Part shown: positions 24,201 to 35,709 of the stretch, piece by piece | Layout: each line of letters starts with the position of its first letter | How positions within the stretch are numbered: position 1 is the first letter of the stretch | Assembly (NCBI GenBank): GCA_036346275.1 | Contig: CM070713.1 | Location: 55,671,567 to 55,735,566, forward strand | Direction of reading: 5' to 3' | DNA length: 64,000 nucleotides | Source: Otatea glauca | Taxonomy: Eukaryota > Streptophyta > Magnoliopsida > Poales > Poaceae | The notes under the pieces: model-generated | The model's database searches: none | What the model was told of the DNA's origin: nothing | What the model saw: only the letters and a program-made list of their open reading frames with translations | Translations under genes and position numbers: made by a program

Positions 24201-25541
24201 ACCTTTTTATCAAATTCCATTGCTGAAACACCCTCCCTGCCCAAAAACAATAAAACAAGTGTATTAGCCTATCTAATAGGTACAGGTTACTATAAATTGT
24301 AATATGAAACCATAGGAAGGTGATTGCAACAACTACCCTAAACTTGTTATTTTGCAATGGAATACGCCGAACCAACATAAAAGACAAATGCTAACCTTGC
24401 TGGATGATAACACCCAACCATAGTTGAAGCATTAATCATGTGGTTCACCTGATAGGAGCAATTACAGTAAACGGATTAGTCGGATAACACACACAAGGAC
24501 TCACCATTACAAATCAAAGTGCTGATGGGCATTACGTATGTCTGACACCGTTCCTCGCCATTCGTGTAGTACTTGTGATCAAAGGTCCTAGTCTTCTCGA
24601 CATTAAAAAAATCCAAATCAAACAAAATATTTTGCAATATTATAACCTAATGGATAATGGAAATTGTTCTGTAAAAAACCTTGAAATTAGCACAAGCACT
24701 GCTAAAACTTCCTCCATTTTCAGGTACAGAATTCCAAATTTAACGCCCAGTTAGGATACTTTACAAAGTAAAGATTATAACCTATAATACAAATATAGAT
24801 TTCTCAATAGTTGTAGCACAAATGTATTGTTCATTTTCCTGAAATGATCTTGAAACAATATATCCCCCAATCTCCAGGATACTGCCATAAGCACCTATGA
24901 ACCTTGGGGGGTCATCAACACAAACTCCCAAATCTCATAAATAAAAAGGAACCATAGTTTTGCAACAGCTTAAAAGTGCTAAGTCTCGAGTTACAGCAAT
25001 TTTCTGGTCTACCATAACCCACCACAACTCGTTATGAACAAAATTCAGTAGAAACGTAGAACAGCAACTGAAATATTGAAATGGCCAGAACTGTTTAATC
25101 TGTTTCTCGTTAACCTACTCTAACATTGCCTTATCATTAGCTTTCCTAAGTATGTCATAAAAAGTTAGCCGCTCTGGGGAATCCCAGTTCCTATTTCCTA
25201 GCTCCTAAGCAGTAATTCCAGTTGAGAACACGAAAACCAAGCCAAAACCGAAGAAAAACATAACTCTGTTTCGATTTTTTTCACCACCTCAGCGAATGAA
25301 TCGAGGAGGCGACGCGACTCCCGGTGCCGGAACCTGGAGTCGATGTGTCCGTCCAGCTCCACGGCGATGCGGCTCCACCGGTGCCATCTGCAGATCAAAA
25401 GAAGGTCAGGACAGCCAGGAGGCGCAACAGGCGAGAGAGGTAAGGAAGGGGATCCGAGGCCGAGCACCTCGGAGGCAGCGGCCGCGGCGCTGCAGGGCCT
25501 TCGGCGGAGGGAGGCGGCGGCGCCACGAGGAACTTGTCCAT
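12298..25541 (-). CDS. WD40-repeat protein, 15 exons, about 419 aa
   Basis: Exons on the minus strand, 5' to 3': 25468-25541, 25288-25387, 23959-24049, 23172-23263, 22883-22957, 22237-22331, 21537-21666, 21006-21095, 15258-15317, 13653-13744, 13385-13450, 13204-13231, 12905-12993, 12563-12683, 12298-12354. All junctions use GT/AG and all phases agree, giving 1260 nt. WD-type repeats show as CAVRWNPGNQDE, VILFDIGY, LFASGLDGAVYMWDRR, VFGASRNGTIHAWDLR and IYAVGSSSNNGMYLLDFHP. Such propellers are protein-interaction scaffolds; I cannot name the subfamily or partner. Exon 12 is only 28 nt and is required to keep frame. The 5.7-kb intron 15318-21005 contains a complete Copia insertion, and a hAT element sits 110 bp upstream of the ATG. 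The reading frame looks intact, so the gene may still be functional. Confidence 0.82.
14000..14024. repeat. Homopolymer tract C15-A10
   Basis: Fifteen C followed by ten A in an intron of the WD40 gene. It is a simple repeat; its length is uncertain in any assembly. Confidence 0.9.
15940..16223 (-). repeat. Copia 3' LTR (element sense), with internal 64-bp triplication
   Basis: A 284-bp LTR. Three tandem 64-bp units starting near 16009, 16073 and 16137 (core GGCTATACTAGGCAAGTACA) fill most of it. Confidence 0.92.
16218..20517 (-). pseudogene. Copia gag-pol polyprotein, frame-broken
   Basis: Domains appear in Copia order on the minus strand. Gag runs from about 20517 to 19430, with a basic GRRGGRNRRGR stretch and no clear zinc knuckle. 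The protease motif DSGATSH lies near 19380. The gag-pre-integrase HRLGHP motif is near 18985, followed by the integrase core (18880 to about 18200). Reverse transcriptase spans about 17700-16970, with YVDD near 17150. RNase H ends near 16218 with the DIMTKGL motif. Breaks: a TAG near 18894, frame changes near 19400 and 17300, and further shifts around 16970-16550. Integrase and reverse transcriptase are separately long and open, so decay is recent, in line with the similar LTRs. It cannot make one continuous polyprotein. Confidence 0.9.
20590..20873 (-). repeat. Copia 5' LTR (element sense)
   Basis: A 284-bp partner of the LTR at 15940-16223, with the same three 64-bp internal repeats. The adjacent TGGTATCAGA (minus strand, just left of 20590) is the expected initiator-methionine tRNA primer-binding site. 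Confidence 0.92.
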
Positions 25542-26394
25542 GGCGCAGCCTGGTTAGGGTTCGATAGATTTTTCCCGCCAAAATGACAGGGGCGCGCGGC
25601 CGCGGATACAGGACTTGTTTGGTTGGAGCACGCTCTTTGGTTCACTACAACAATGTTTGAAAAACCGTGGAAATCTCAGAAATCTTGGTCCATATTTCGG
25701 ATTCCAGCTCGATAAAAAAAATTAAAATGCTACAGTAATTTCGGTAATATGGTGAGATTTCGCCCGATCTCACCAAAATTTCACATACTTAGACCGGATT
25801 TTGGCGTTTTATAGCCAAAATTGACCGGAATTGTATCAATAACCCTTAACAAAGTGATCTTTCACGAGAATTTATCGAAAAACCGATTTTTTAAGATATT
25901 TTAAAATTTCGGCGGAAACACTGTCGATTTTTTATAAAATTGTAGAAGCTTTGTGATGCTATAAAAAATTTATGGTACTATCTTAAGAAGTAAATGATCA
26001 TTCAAAAAAAATTCAAAATATTTTAACTTCATTTGTTATCTTTAAAAAAACAAAATTAGCATAAATGAGGTAGTAACCGTGTCAGAATTTTATAAATTTT
26101 GTCGAGTTTAATCATGATCTAAAATTTTTAAGAGAGCTTAATAATTTCCTCAGAACCCTTGTGTAAAAGTTTCAAAAAATATAAACCTGTTTTGGTTGCT
26201 CAATCAAAAATTGTAAACGGTATAAGCACGCGCTCTGAAGTCCGAAAACTTTGAAGTACCACTTTCATTTTTTTTGGGAATTTTTTAGGTTTGATCATGA
26301 TCTCCAAATTTTATGGGAACATTACAAATGCTTCACAACTATCCACAAAAATTTTCATAATTTTTGCTTGCTCGGAACTATGCAAAAAAAAAGT

Positions 26395-26465
26395 GTCATG
26401 GCTAAGACTCGAACCCGAGACCTGCTGTTTGAACGATTCTGACCTTACCACTAGGTTAGAGCTGG
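26395..26465 (-). other. tRNA-like sequence (A-box and B-box) inside the hAT element
   Basis: The minus strand reads CCTAGTGGTAAGG followed about 30 bases later by GGTTCGAGTCT, which resemble the internal A and B boxes of a tRNA or SINE. The acceptor stem and cloverleaf do not fold convincingly by eye, so it is not called as a tRNA gene. A SINE head or chance are both possible. Confidence 0.3.
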
Positions 26466-27207
26466 TGTTGCTTAATAATATTGAGTATCTAATTCATTTA
26501 TTTATATCATTCACACTTATTTTAGTACACACTTAATCATTCACTCCTTACACTTTACCCATTTGCACCAAACCAGCTCCAGCCGAAGCTCCAGGTTACC
26601 CTCTTTGTCTCTGACCTGCTACGCCCAAAATCGGTGCACTTCGACGGAAGTCCGGCCTTCTCCGGCCAGAGAAAGCGAAATCTCAAGCGACTTCACCGAG
26701 ATCTCAACGCATTTGAGCGAGATTTCGGCCTCTGCTGATTGTTTTCAGGTGACGAAATCTTCTTTTCCCGAGCGAAATCTCGTGTATTTTGAGCGATATC
26801 TCGGTATCTATTGCCGGATTTGTGTGTATATGTACCGGATTTGTGTATTTGTAGGCCGGATTAGTGAGGCATTGCATACATAAATGCATGCAAGTGGCAA
26901 GTGCTGCAAAAATCTTGAGTGCAGCACAATAGTTTGTGTAGAATAGTTGATGTATTTGGGTGTATGACCAAAAAATTGTATACCATTTGGCACTTAGTAT
27001 ATATTGTCATTTTAGGTGTTGATGTACAGTAGGGCATTCATGTCATTTTTTGGAAGAAAAAAAATGGATGCCACTCTACTAATCAAGTACTACTACTCCT
27101 TGTAGCAAAAAAAGGAAGATTGGTTGTGAGTCTTGAATCAACCAATTAAACCAATGCACTACTACTTCATGCAGTACTACATCTTTTTTGTTCTGTTGCA
27201 GGTTATC

Positions 27208-28566
27208 ATGATGGCAGATCATGCAGGTATCGTATGGGAGCATGAGGAGCGCTTCGAACCGTCTAGATCGAAATGTAACTACTGTAGGCATGTTATGAAG
27301 AGTGGAGAGGCGACCCATCTGAAGGAACATCTGGCTGGCCGCTTCGACGATGTGAAGGCCTACCCCAGCATACCTAAAGTGGTTAGGCAGGCCATGCTCG
27401 TGGACCTTCATGGAGGTCGGGAGAAGAAGGAGAAGGAGGCGGTGCGCCTCCGTAAGGAGGAGGCATGCGATGACTGGGCAAACTTGGCCACAGAGTATCG
27501 TACCGAGCAGGAGCAACTCAAGATGGCTATAAAGGACTCTAAAGAAGAGGCCTACCTCAGGAACCAAGGTTTGATCCTAGGTTCGGGGTCTGGGAGTGGT
27601 AGCGACCCTATTGCAGAGTGGTTCTATTCGTCCAGGTCTGGTGGGGAGCCCCTACTCGACGAGGATAGTGGGTACGACCCACCCCTCCCAACGAGATTCG
27701 TGGTTGACACCATCCCACCGGAAGATATGAACAAGGCAACAAGTAACGTGGAATTATGCTCTATTCTACTTGGTAATTATGTATGTCGAAATCTCAAAAC
27801 GGTATAAACATTACTTCCAATTGGCCACAGGTGGGAAGATCCTCCCAGGTTGGGCCGAGTTCAGGTCGGTGACATGCACACAAGGAAGAGGAAGCGTGCT
27901 ATTGACGACGATGACATGCTAGCGGGAGCTTTAGGCGAGTTGGTGAAGTTATCGGGCAGCCAGCATGCCAAGGGAAAAGGAAAGGCCCGAAGTGATGATG
28001 AGCATGATGTCGACAGTGACGCTAGCCAATACTCCCTCTGGCTCCGTTCACAGCCACAATTGCCGGGAGGACCGCAACAGGGGGGTAGTGCCACGAGGAG
28101 GGGCTCACAGAGGCAGACCCGTAGTACGTGAAAGAGCGTGTTGAGTGGTGGGGGTGGGCGACAGGTAGCACAGCCCCAAGATGACACAGGTTTATGGTGT
28201 AGCAGCCAGTCTTCCAGCCATTTAGGCTTCTCAACTGAGCATAGTGCGTACGGTTCGATGTCATACGGATGGGATCAGGGTGGGTACGGTCCCAGACAGA
28301 GTTATGACGGATCGAGCATCTCTTGGCCGTTTGACTACAATGATCCATACGCCGATCCATACGCACGAGACACATCTATCAGCTGCCTTCATCAATCAGA
28401 GAATTATACCAGCTGGATGACTCATTATGAACATTGGAAGTCTGCCTACCTACCGCGGGACATGACCTGGGATGAATACAAGCAACTGCACGAGAAGAGG
28501 TATCACGAGGTCATTGTCGATAACAAGGAGGTCAAGTTTGCACCACAGTCGTACTACTACTCGTAG
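27208..28566 (+). pseudogene. BED zinc-finger hAT protein lacking the transposase core
   Basis: The ATG at 27208 follows an acceptor site at 27201. The N-terminus carries a BED-type finger (CNYC ... THLKEHLAG), then IPKVVRQAM and a charged coiled-coil-like stretch. The frame stops at 27807. It resumes in the same frame after an acceptor near 27832 with a linker (KRKRAIDDDD) and a Gly/Tyr-rich tail ending QSYYYS at 28566, interrupted by one TGA at 28129-28131. The catalytic RNase-H-like core and hAT dimerisation domain are absent, so it cannot transpose itself. A 3'-UTR intron starts at 28567 and its acceptor TTGCAG lies at 35715-35720, split from its donor by the Copia. A spliced product could at most bind DNA. 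Confidence 0.7.
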
Positions 28567-28807
28567 GTATGTAAACGCATTGTTGTCCGTGCTTTGCATG
28601 ATCCTACTCCTTTAATTATGCATCTTCTTTCAATACATGTTCATACTGCGTACTCATTCTTCAATTATGGCTCTTTGTAAGATCGATGATGACGACTAGA
28701 AGGGGTGAATAGGCGGCTTTAAAAATTCTTCTCATTAAATACACGCTCTATTGATCTCTATGTCAAAACCTAAACAATAATCAATGCGGCTTTAAAAATT
28801 CTTCTCA

Positions 28808-30174
28808 CTAAATACACGCTCTGTTGGGTCCAAGAATGTTAGTCATAATAGATTTAGGGACCCAAATGGCCCTAACATTAATGATATTAGGTGAACTAAC
28901 ATGACTAGCAAGAGATTTGCAATTGCTATTACTCCTAAGTGAATTATTGGCATTGAAATGAGAATGCTTAGGAGTCTTAGTAATTTTAACAAATCCATTT
29001 GTAGTTTTATCCTTTCTAAGCACATGATGATCATTATAATAAATGACCTTAGAGGATCTAGCATAACTAACAAATGATTTGCTATTGTTATTTCTACTAA
29101 ACAATTTATTTTTATTGTTTAGAATCGGCTTAGGAGAATTAACAAATCTAGCAAACACATTTATAGTTTTATTCTTCCTAAGCAAATGATTATCATTATT
29201 TTGACTAGTCTTAGTAGAATTAACAAATTTAGCAAACACGTTGCCATTTTTGTCTTTCCTAAGCAAATAATGATCATTTACAAGAGTTAGCTTAGGAGTG
29301 TTAACTAAGGGATATTGTTTATCAATGTGTCCCTTTTCTCAGCAATTGAAGCAAGTTTGGTTATTTGGACCTCTTTTGATCTTCTTGTCTTGCTCAATGC
29401 CAGTTTGCCTCATTGTTGATGATTTTGGTTTGATCTCCACTTTGTTAGGGCACACGGAGGCGAGGTGTCCCTTCTTGTTGCAAGCAAACCACTTGATGGT
29501 CTTCAAGTGTCTTGCGTTGTGCCTTGTCTTGCTATTCTCCTTTTCCTTGGAAATGTAGCCAATCCCTCTCTTATCTTGCAACACCCGTTGATTGCTTAGG
29601 ATATCATCAAGTGTGGCCTTTCTCTTGTAGCACTTCTTCAAGATATTTTCTAACTTTATGACTTGAGCCTTGAGCTCTTTATTTTTCTCTGCAGGATTAG
29701 TCTCTAAACGTATAGAGGAACTTGAAGCAATTCCATTAAAGCAACAAGGCATATCATTACTAGAGGTGGACATATCAATTTTTGATGAAATACTAGGATT
29801 AAAATTTAAGCATGGTATTTCATCAATTAAATTACAAGTAATGCATATGTCTACCTTAGGCTTAATGATTTCCTTGAGAAGGAGGGATTCATGATTTTCC
29901 TTAAGCACATTATAATCATTTTGAAGTAAGTCATGCTCAAGCTTCAAAATCTTATATTTTGCTTTCTCCTTCCCAAGATATTCATTGAGCTCCTCTAACA
30001 TATCCATAAGTTCATCATAAGAGGGCTCATCATCATTATCATTATTTACCTAAATTTTACCTTTTGCCATGAAACAACGAGATAATGAAGATAGCATTGG
30101 ATGCTCATTGTCGCTTGAGGCAGAGGTTGAGGTTTCTTCTACCGATGTCCAATCCTTAATGTAATCATCGTTTA
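28808..30174 (-). pseudogene. Copia gag, C-terminal part with zinc knuckle
   Basis: The minus-strand frame at 29339-30007 has a Leu/Lys-rich coiled coil (LEELNEYLGKEKAKYKILKL), then a zinc knuckle CNKKGHLASVC. Its upstream edge near 30040-30174 reads as an acidic segment (SASSDNE). Downstream, 28808-29266 is Asn/Ser/Lys-rich and ends in an IWVPK motif, as in SIRE/Maximus-type gag-protease linkers. No protease follows because of the deletion. The role would be capsid and RNA binding. Confidence 0.7.
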
Positions 30175-31977
30175 TCTATACCCCTTTATAATGCACCTAA
30201 GCAAATTTTCCTACGTCCACCCTAAATAATGCATCTCATTAGAGATGGCCCAATGTTCGTGCACCCAGCAAAACGTCCCCAGAAACTTGCATTTATCAAA
30301 ATGAACGTCTCAGATATTTCCTCAGTTTTACTCACACACATCCGATGGTCATTATTTAGTGTGTCTAATTATCCTGTGGCCCTAAATGCACTCTCCCCAC
30401 CTACATATTTGGAAGGAGAGCGAATCAAACAAGGAAATAAATAAGGAGGATCTGCATGCAAGGAAACCAGATTTGAATTTTTTACTGGCCAAAATTGTAC
30501 GTACTACATATTTGGAAGGAGGGTGAATCAAACAAGAAAATAAACAGGGAGGATCCGCATGCAAGGAAATAAGACTTGAATTTTTATTGTCCCGGCATTG
30601 TGATTGTATTTTTTTGAATATGACCCTTCTCGAGACTTTTTACTGGATCTAGCCCCATAGAGCCTAATTTGGTATACGGAGAGCGCTGAATTTTTGTTTC
30701 ATTTTTATCTAAGGAACCAACCGTCTGTGAGTCTTTGCTTAATTTTTTCAATTTTTTCATGGAACCGGTGGTAGGTGAGCACTTTGTTTAATTTTTATCT
30801 TTTTTCCTTGCGAGATCCAGTGATCGGCGAGAGCGATTTATTTTCCATATTTTTCCAAATCATCCTTGTGGTCCACAATGCAGACCTTCCTCATCTCCAA
30901 AGATCAACAAGGAAAAGGAAACAAATGTCCTGGAAAAGGAAAGGACCATACATTACGTGCTGGGAAAAGGAAACCGGGAGATGGGGCAGCGCGATCGAGA
31001 GAACGTAGGTCTGCAATGGCTCCACGGTCGCCATCGGTGGCTTTGCCGACGCGACGAGGTTGCTGGTCAGCGACCTTGCGGCCGCCGTGCCTCGGCAAAT
31101 TTATAATTTAATTTTTTTTAAATAATTTTATTAAGTACAAAATAATGGAAAGTTTTTTTGAGAATTTTTCTAGAATTTTTTAACCTAATGTGCTGTCTTT
31201 TCAAAAATCTTTCTATATTTAAAAAAAATGAAGGCAACTCACTTGTAGCTTCTTTTTAGCTGCAGCCCAGACCAAAGAAGCTTCTTCTCTTCTCTCCCTC
31301 CATTAAAGCAAGAAAGAAGCTCCAAAGCTCCATCAATCCCGCACCAAATCTCCTCTTTCCATCTATGGTGTTAATTCCCCAGATTTCGTGCTCTATTGCC
31401 AAAATTTCCTCCCAATCTAATTTGATCCCAAATTATGGTTTCCATAAATATGCTTGTTTAGGTGCTATAAAAGCCGGCGAGCTCTCCTCCACCCCATCGC
31501 ATTGCCTAAATCCCCAAGTGCTCCCTCTTGTAAAGATCGCCGGATTTTGGAGGTAACCCAAGCCATCACCGTCATCTTTCCCGGCGAAATTCACCACAAT
31601 CGTGACTCCTCCCTCGCAGGCGTCGGTGCCGGCGATCTCGCCGCACCAGTGCCGACCCACTGCGACCGGCCGGCCACCCCTGGCCTTCCCTCCCCCTTGC
31701 CTTGGCCAAGCCCAGAGAACACGCTGTGCTCTCTGTGGAAGCTGCAAAAAAAAATCTAAGATCAGAAAATTCTTTTTTCTTTCTCTTTCTTGATTTAAAA
31801 TCTTTTGGAGCCCGTTTTCGCCTATTCGACTTCCATTTAGTTCCATTTTCCTTTCTAAATTCATTTAAAATTCTAAATTTCTCTTTTATTATTAAGTGTT
31901 GTATTCATACTTATCTTCTCATTTAATTGATAAGCGGGTGTACTGCCGTCGTAGCGTTAGCACAGGCACTATACTAG
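30175..31977 (+). mobile_element. Helitron 1 (1.8 kb, non-autonomous)
   Basis: It begins TCTATACCCC and ends CACTATACTAG, with host A before and host T after and no target duplication, which is the Helitron pattern (5' TC, 3' CTRR, insertion between A and T). A GC-rich, imperfectly paired stretch (31935-31967) precedes the end, where the Helitron hairpin is expected. It interrupts the Copia gag. No Rep/helicase gene is present. The 30990-31960 part is absent from the related Helitron at 56291 and looks like acquired GC-rich leader-type DNA. Related ends in the second copy confirm the termini. Confidence 0.8.
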
Positions 31978-32223
31978 TATTGATATGGATGATTCAAATA
32001 ATTCTTGAAGCTTGATCCACATTTCATGGGTGCTCTTGAGATTGCAAATTAGATTGAAAACATCTGCGCTCACAATGCTAAATAAAAAATTAGTAGCTTG
32101 AGCATCAAGATGTAGACATTTCTCTTCTCCTTTAGTTGGAGCAAATTCGTTCAACCGAAGAGAAAAGCCAACATCTATGATCCACCATATTTGGGGACTC
32201 ATGGATTTAAAATAAAAAATCAT
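31978..32223 (-). pseudogene. Copia gag, N-terminal part
   Basis: The minus-strand frame includes CLHLDAQATNFLFSIVSADV and then MWIKLQELFE, typical of the UBN2-type N-terminal part of Copia gag. It lies just downstream of the primer-binding site at 32343-32354. The Helitron and a deletion separate it from the rest of gag. Confidence 0.65.
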
Positions 32224-32356
32224 AAAGCATTTCCATAAGACATAATTAGACCATCAAGCATAGGTGAATCGGTGTAGTGCACTAAGCCCTTAGTCGTTAT
32301 CATTACTCTCTAGACGGTAAAGCCTAATAAATGAGAGACCAAGCTCTGATACCACT

Positions 32357-35300
32357 TGTAAGATCGAGGATGCCGACTATAGGGGGTAAATAGGCGGCTT
32401 TAAAAATTCTTCTCACTAAATACACGCTCTATTGATTTCTATATCAAAACCTAAACAATAATCAATACAGAAGCGATAAACTAAGGTTTTGACAAATTAA
32501 AGCCTAAATCAACTAGGCTCACTAAGTGCACGAGCTAATTATGTCTCTAACAATAAATTACAATCCTAAAGACAAGCAAGCAATTTAATTCTAGGAATGT
32601 AAATTGCAACAATATAAATAAGGAATTGCAAGCATACACAAGGAGACACAATACTTTTTACCGTGGTGTTCGGAGACTTGCCAGTCTTCCCTAATCCAAA
32701 CCACTTTGGACCGGCTCCACGAATTGAGCATCTGTCTCGATTCCACTAGTGGTAGCTCTTTTCCCTCCGGGGAGGCGAGCTCCGACCTTCACAACTTTGC
32801 TGGGCCTTCTCACAATCATCTCCTTGAGATGGTCACCGTGCACGACATCTCCACACGTCGTCTAGGTGTCGGCAAACACCAAGAGTAATAAGTCAAACCC
32901 TCTAGCTTGATCCTCACCAAGCACAACACATGGACAAGGGTGATCACCGAGTGCAACACATGCACAAGGCTTTCCTCAAGTGCAACACATGCACAAGAGG
33001 CTCTCAATCCTCTCCTAAATGCAACACATGCAAATAGGGCTCACTCTTAGCTCAAAAACCAAATATGGGAGTGCAACATATGCACAACACCACCCAAATG
33101 CTCAACAATGCCAACAACAACCAAATGCCAGCCCTCAAAGCTCCTTTTATAGCCTCTTCAAAGAAAACTAGTCGTTGGGGGAAAAATAGGCAAAAAGTGC
33201 AGCAAACCCGATGCTGCCGCCCTACTAGGGCTGGTAGCACCGGCCTCTAGGCCAACGGTCACTTTCGTGCATTAAAAACACCAAAAACTAGTCGTTGCTA
33301 CAATACCCCCTGGTGCTACCGCCTATCTTGGACCGTTAGCACCGGCCATTTCAACCAAAAAATACCTCTCTGGAATTTTTACATCGCCTCTGGGGTGGCA
33401 GTACTGCCCCGGGCGGTGCTACCACTGTTTCGCAACTAAAACGGTCATAATTTTTTACTCCGAACTCCGATTTAGGTGATCTTTGACTCTATACGAAGCT
33501 TATCACGAGGGCTACAATCTCCGCCCATTTTTAAGATTTAAGCAACCATAGATATTGTTAAATATCATAAAAACAAATACTCTAATGTAATCATTCAAGT
33601 CTAAAATCTGATTTCTCGAAATCCCTCACATAGACTTGATCAAGAGAGTGACTACAAGCTAGAGAGAGTCAATAAGATCAAATATTTAGCCATGTGATGA
33701 TCAACTCATGATCAAAATAATTTTGCAAAACACATTTTCAAATTCTAATCACATGCTCCAATATCAAATGCATGAACACCAATATTTTGCAAAACACATT
33801 TGCAAATATAAATCTTGCAAACAAGAGCAATCAAAATCATATCTTTGAGTCATGTGATGATAAACACATGATCAAACCAATTTGCAAACACATTTGAAAA
33901 CCCTATTCACATGCTCCAAGATAAGATTCAATGAAACCATATTTTTGTAAAAACTCATTTTGCAAACACAAAACATAAACCTATCTTAGCCTTTGTGATG
34001 ATCAACACATGATCAAGTCACAAGCTAAAACTCCGATGCATGAGCTCTCTATTTGCAACGCATACAAATATCTAGCTCCATACAAATAACCACTTAAACC
34101 AACTTGCATAAGCTATCTCCCTTTTGCAACACATGCAAATCCATAGCTCTATACAAAAACCAAATCTAGATTCAATAAGAAGCAAGTATATGAGCTCCCT
34201 TAATTGCAACACATGCAAATACTTAGCTCATGCAAGAACCAACCAAGAGAGTGAGCTAGAGTGAAATGGATTGAGTTCATCAATACATGATGAAGCTCAA
34301 GCTAAAATACTCAACCCCTCTTAATAGTACGGCACCTAACTAGCAACTCAGTCCCCTATCCAAACACTGAGACCGGTAAAAGACTAGGAACACATTCTTA
34401 GCCCTAACTAGTTATACCTTTACCTCTAGCAATCCCACTTGGAGCTTTTATGATTCCCATCATCTTCTCTCCAAGTCGGTTCTTCTCTTATTGTTCATCA
34501 ACACATGATGAACTTCCTCTCTTCTTCTTCACTTCGGGATAAGCTCTTGAAGCTCATCAACACATGATGACTTCTTCCTCCCGATTCTTCATTTTCTTGA
34601 ACTCAACCTACTTCACAACTCATAGAAGATTGTTAGTACAACAAACACGGTTGTCTCAATCATCACTTGCACTCCATTAACACATAATGGATACCGCCGA
34701 GATCGATTGAGCACAACCCAAAGACAATTGATTTAAAGAGTAATTATGTCTTGAGTATACTAATGCAACTAATGCTTCATATACTCAAGAACTTTCAATT
34801 GCCCTAAGATCAACAAAGTAAACCATCAACACATGATTAGTTCTTTGTTGATTGAATGGAAACCGAACATCAATTCAATTTAAATTGTCACGAGTATATA
34901 TTAACTACACAAGTTTCATATACTCAATTCGATGGAATCTAGAAGTAATGATCCAATTTATATGGAGTGGTGGAAAGGGATCAATACTCTTAAGACCATT
35001 AATTATAGAATAAACTCCATAAATATGTGCATATAAATAATTGAACTTGGAATCAATACGCACATAATCAATTTTTGATTGCTTTGGAGTTTATCCTATA
35101 TTGCCATGAGTATACTACAACTACACAAGTTAAATATACTCAAGGGATTGTTTCAAAGTAATGATCCTTGATATAAAAAGATGAATTAGATCAATACTAT
35201 TGAAACATCAAGGTAAAGCATGAACTCCCCATAAATGTGTACATTCATGTATATAGAGTCTGAAACAAAATGCACATCTTAAAGTTAAAACAATGGTGGA

Positions 35301-35709
35301 GTTCACCTTTTAACTTGAATCCAAGAAATATATCTAGAAATAATAAAGTTGCATTGGATACATATCTTTTGGATTTCTATTTTTCTTTTTCATGAGACTA
35401 TTAAAAATTATACTCAATACACACGTTAGTCTCACATTTAGATTTATCAATAAAATCATAACATATTTGACATTAAAGAATGCAACAAAATATGATAATA
35501 TGAACTCGAACGCATACCTTTGATATTTCTATCTTTTTCATCCAAAAGAGACTAATAAGAGTTAAGCTCAACAAAAGAGTTAGTCTCATAAAAGATTTGT
35601 CATTAATTATCAATTGAAACTAATCAATATTATGAATATTAAAAGAGTTAGTCTCAATATTAGATTTGTCATTAACACCAAAACCAACTTAATGGAGCTT
35701 GAACTTTCA
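32357..35709 (-). repeat. Long Copia LTR (3.35 kb), 5' LTR in element sense
   Basis: It is bounded by TG/CA, the CTCTT duplication on one side and the primer-binding site on the other. Only the first 110 bp can be compared with the truncated partner LTR. A nested insertion inside it is not excluded. It contains an unusual cluster of small inverted repeats (32951-35142). Confidence 0.8.
32951..35142. repeat. Cluster of short hairpins with an ACACA loop
   Basis: At least fourteen perfect inverted repeats share a 5-nt centre ACACA (or ACATA/ATACA). Examples, with stem and position: GTGCA 32951-32965 and 32980-32994; TGCA 33020-33032; TTTGCAAA 33786-33806; TGATCA 33999-34015; TTTGCA 34123-34139; TTGCA 34204-34218; TTCATCA 34276-34294; GTTCATCA 34493-34513; TCATCA 34554-34570; TCCATTA 34673-34691; ATCA 34825-34837; AACT 34903-34915 and 35119-35131. 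The last two are enclosed by outer stems GAGTATAT and TGAGTATA. In the element's transcript the loop would read UGUGU. Confidence 0.85.

Larger units (their letters stand above)
28676..35709 (-). mobile_element. Internally deleted Copia (SIRE/Maximus-like) retrotransposon
   Basis: The element starts TG at 28676 and ends CA at 35709, flanked by the perfect 5-bp duplication CTCTT (28671-28675 and 35710-35714). It is on the minus strand. The LTR at 32357-35709 (about 3.35 kb) is followed by a primer-binding site TGGTATCAGAGC (32343-32354, reverse). Only about 110 bp of the other LTR remains (28676-28785), then a repeated 37-bp LTR piece (about 28787-28822) marks a deletion junction. Internal sequence is gag only; protease, integrase, reverse transcriptase and RNase H are gone. 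A Helitron is inserted at 30175-31977. The element sits in the 3'-UTR intron of the hAT gene, in the pyrimidine tract of its acceptor. Confidence 0.92.

Noticed and set aside
24396..24448. Candidate extra WD40-gene exon on the minus strand (peptide around NHMINASTMVGCYHP)
   Set aside because: It has plausible splice sites, but including it puts the next exon out of frame; the flanking exons join in phase without it.
25198..25581. Single-exon 127-aa protein on the minus strand at the WD40 5' end
   Set aside because: It reads through two splice sites in a different frame from the ATG at 25541; the spliced model gives a continuous WD40 protein.
32951..33085. CRISPR-like array (regular short palindromic repeats)
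   Set aside because: Spacing is irregular, the repeats are only 13-15 bp, and the context is a plant retrotransposon LTR.
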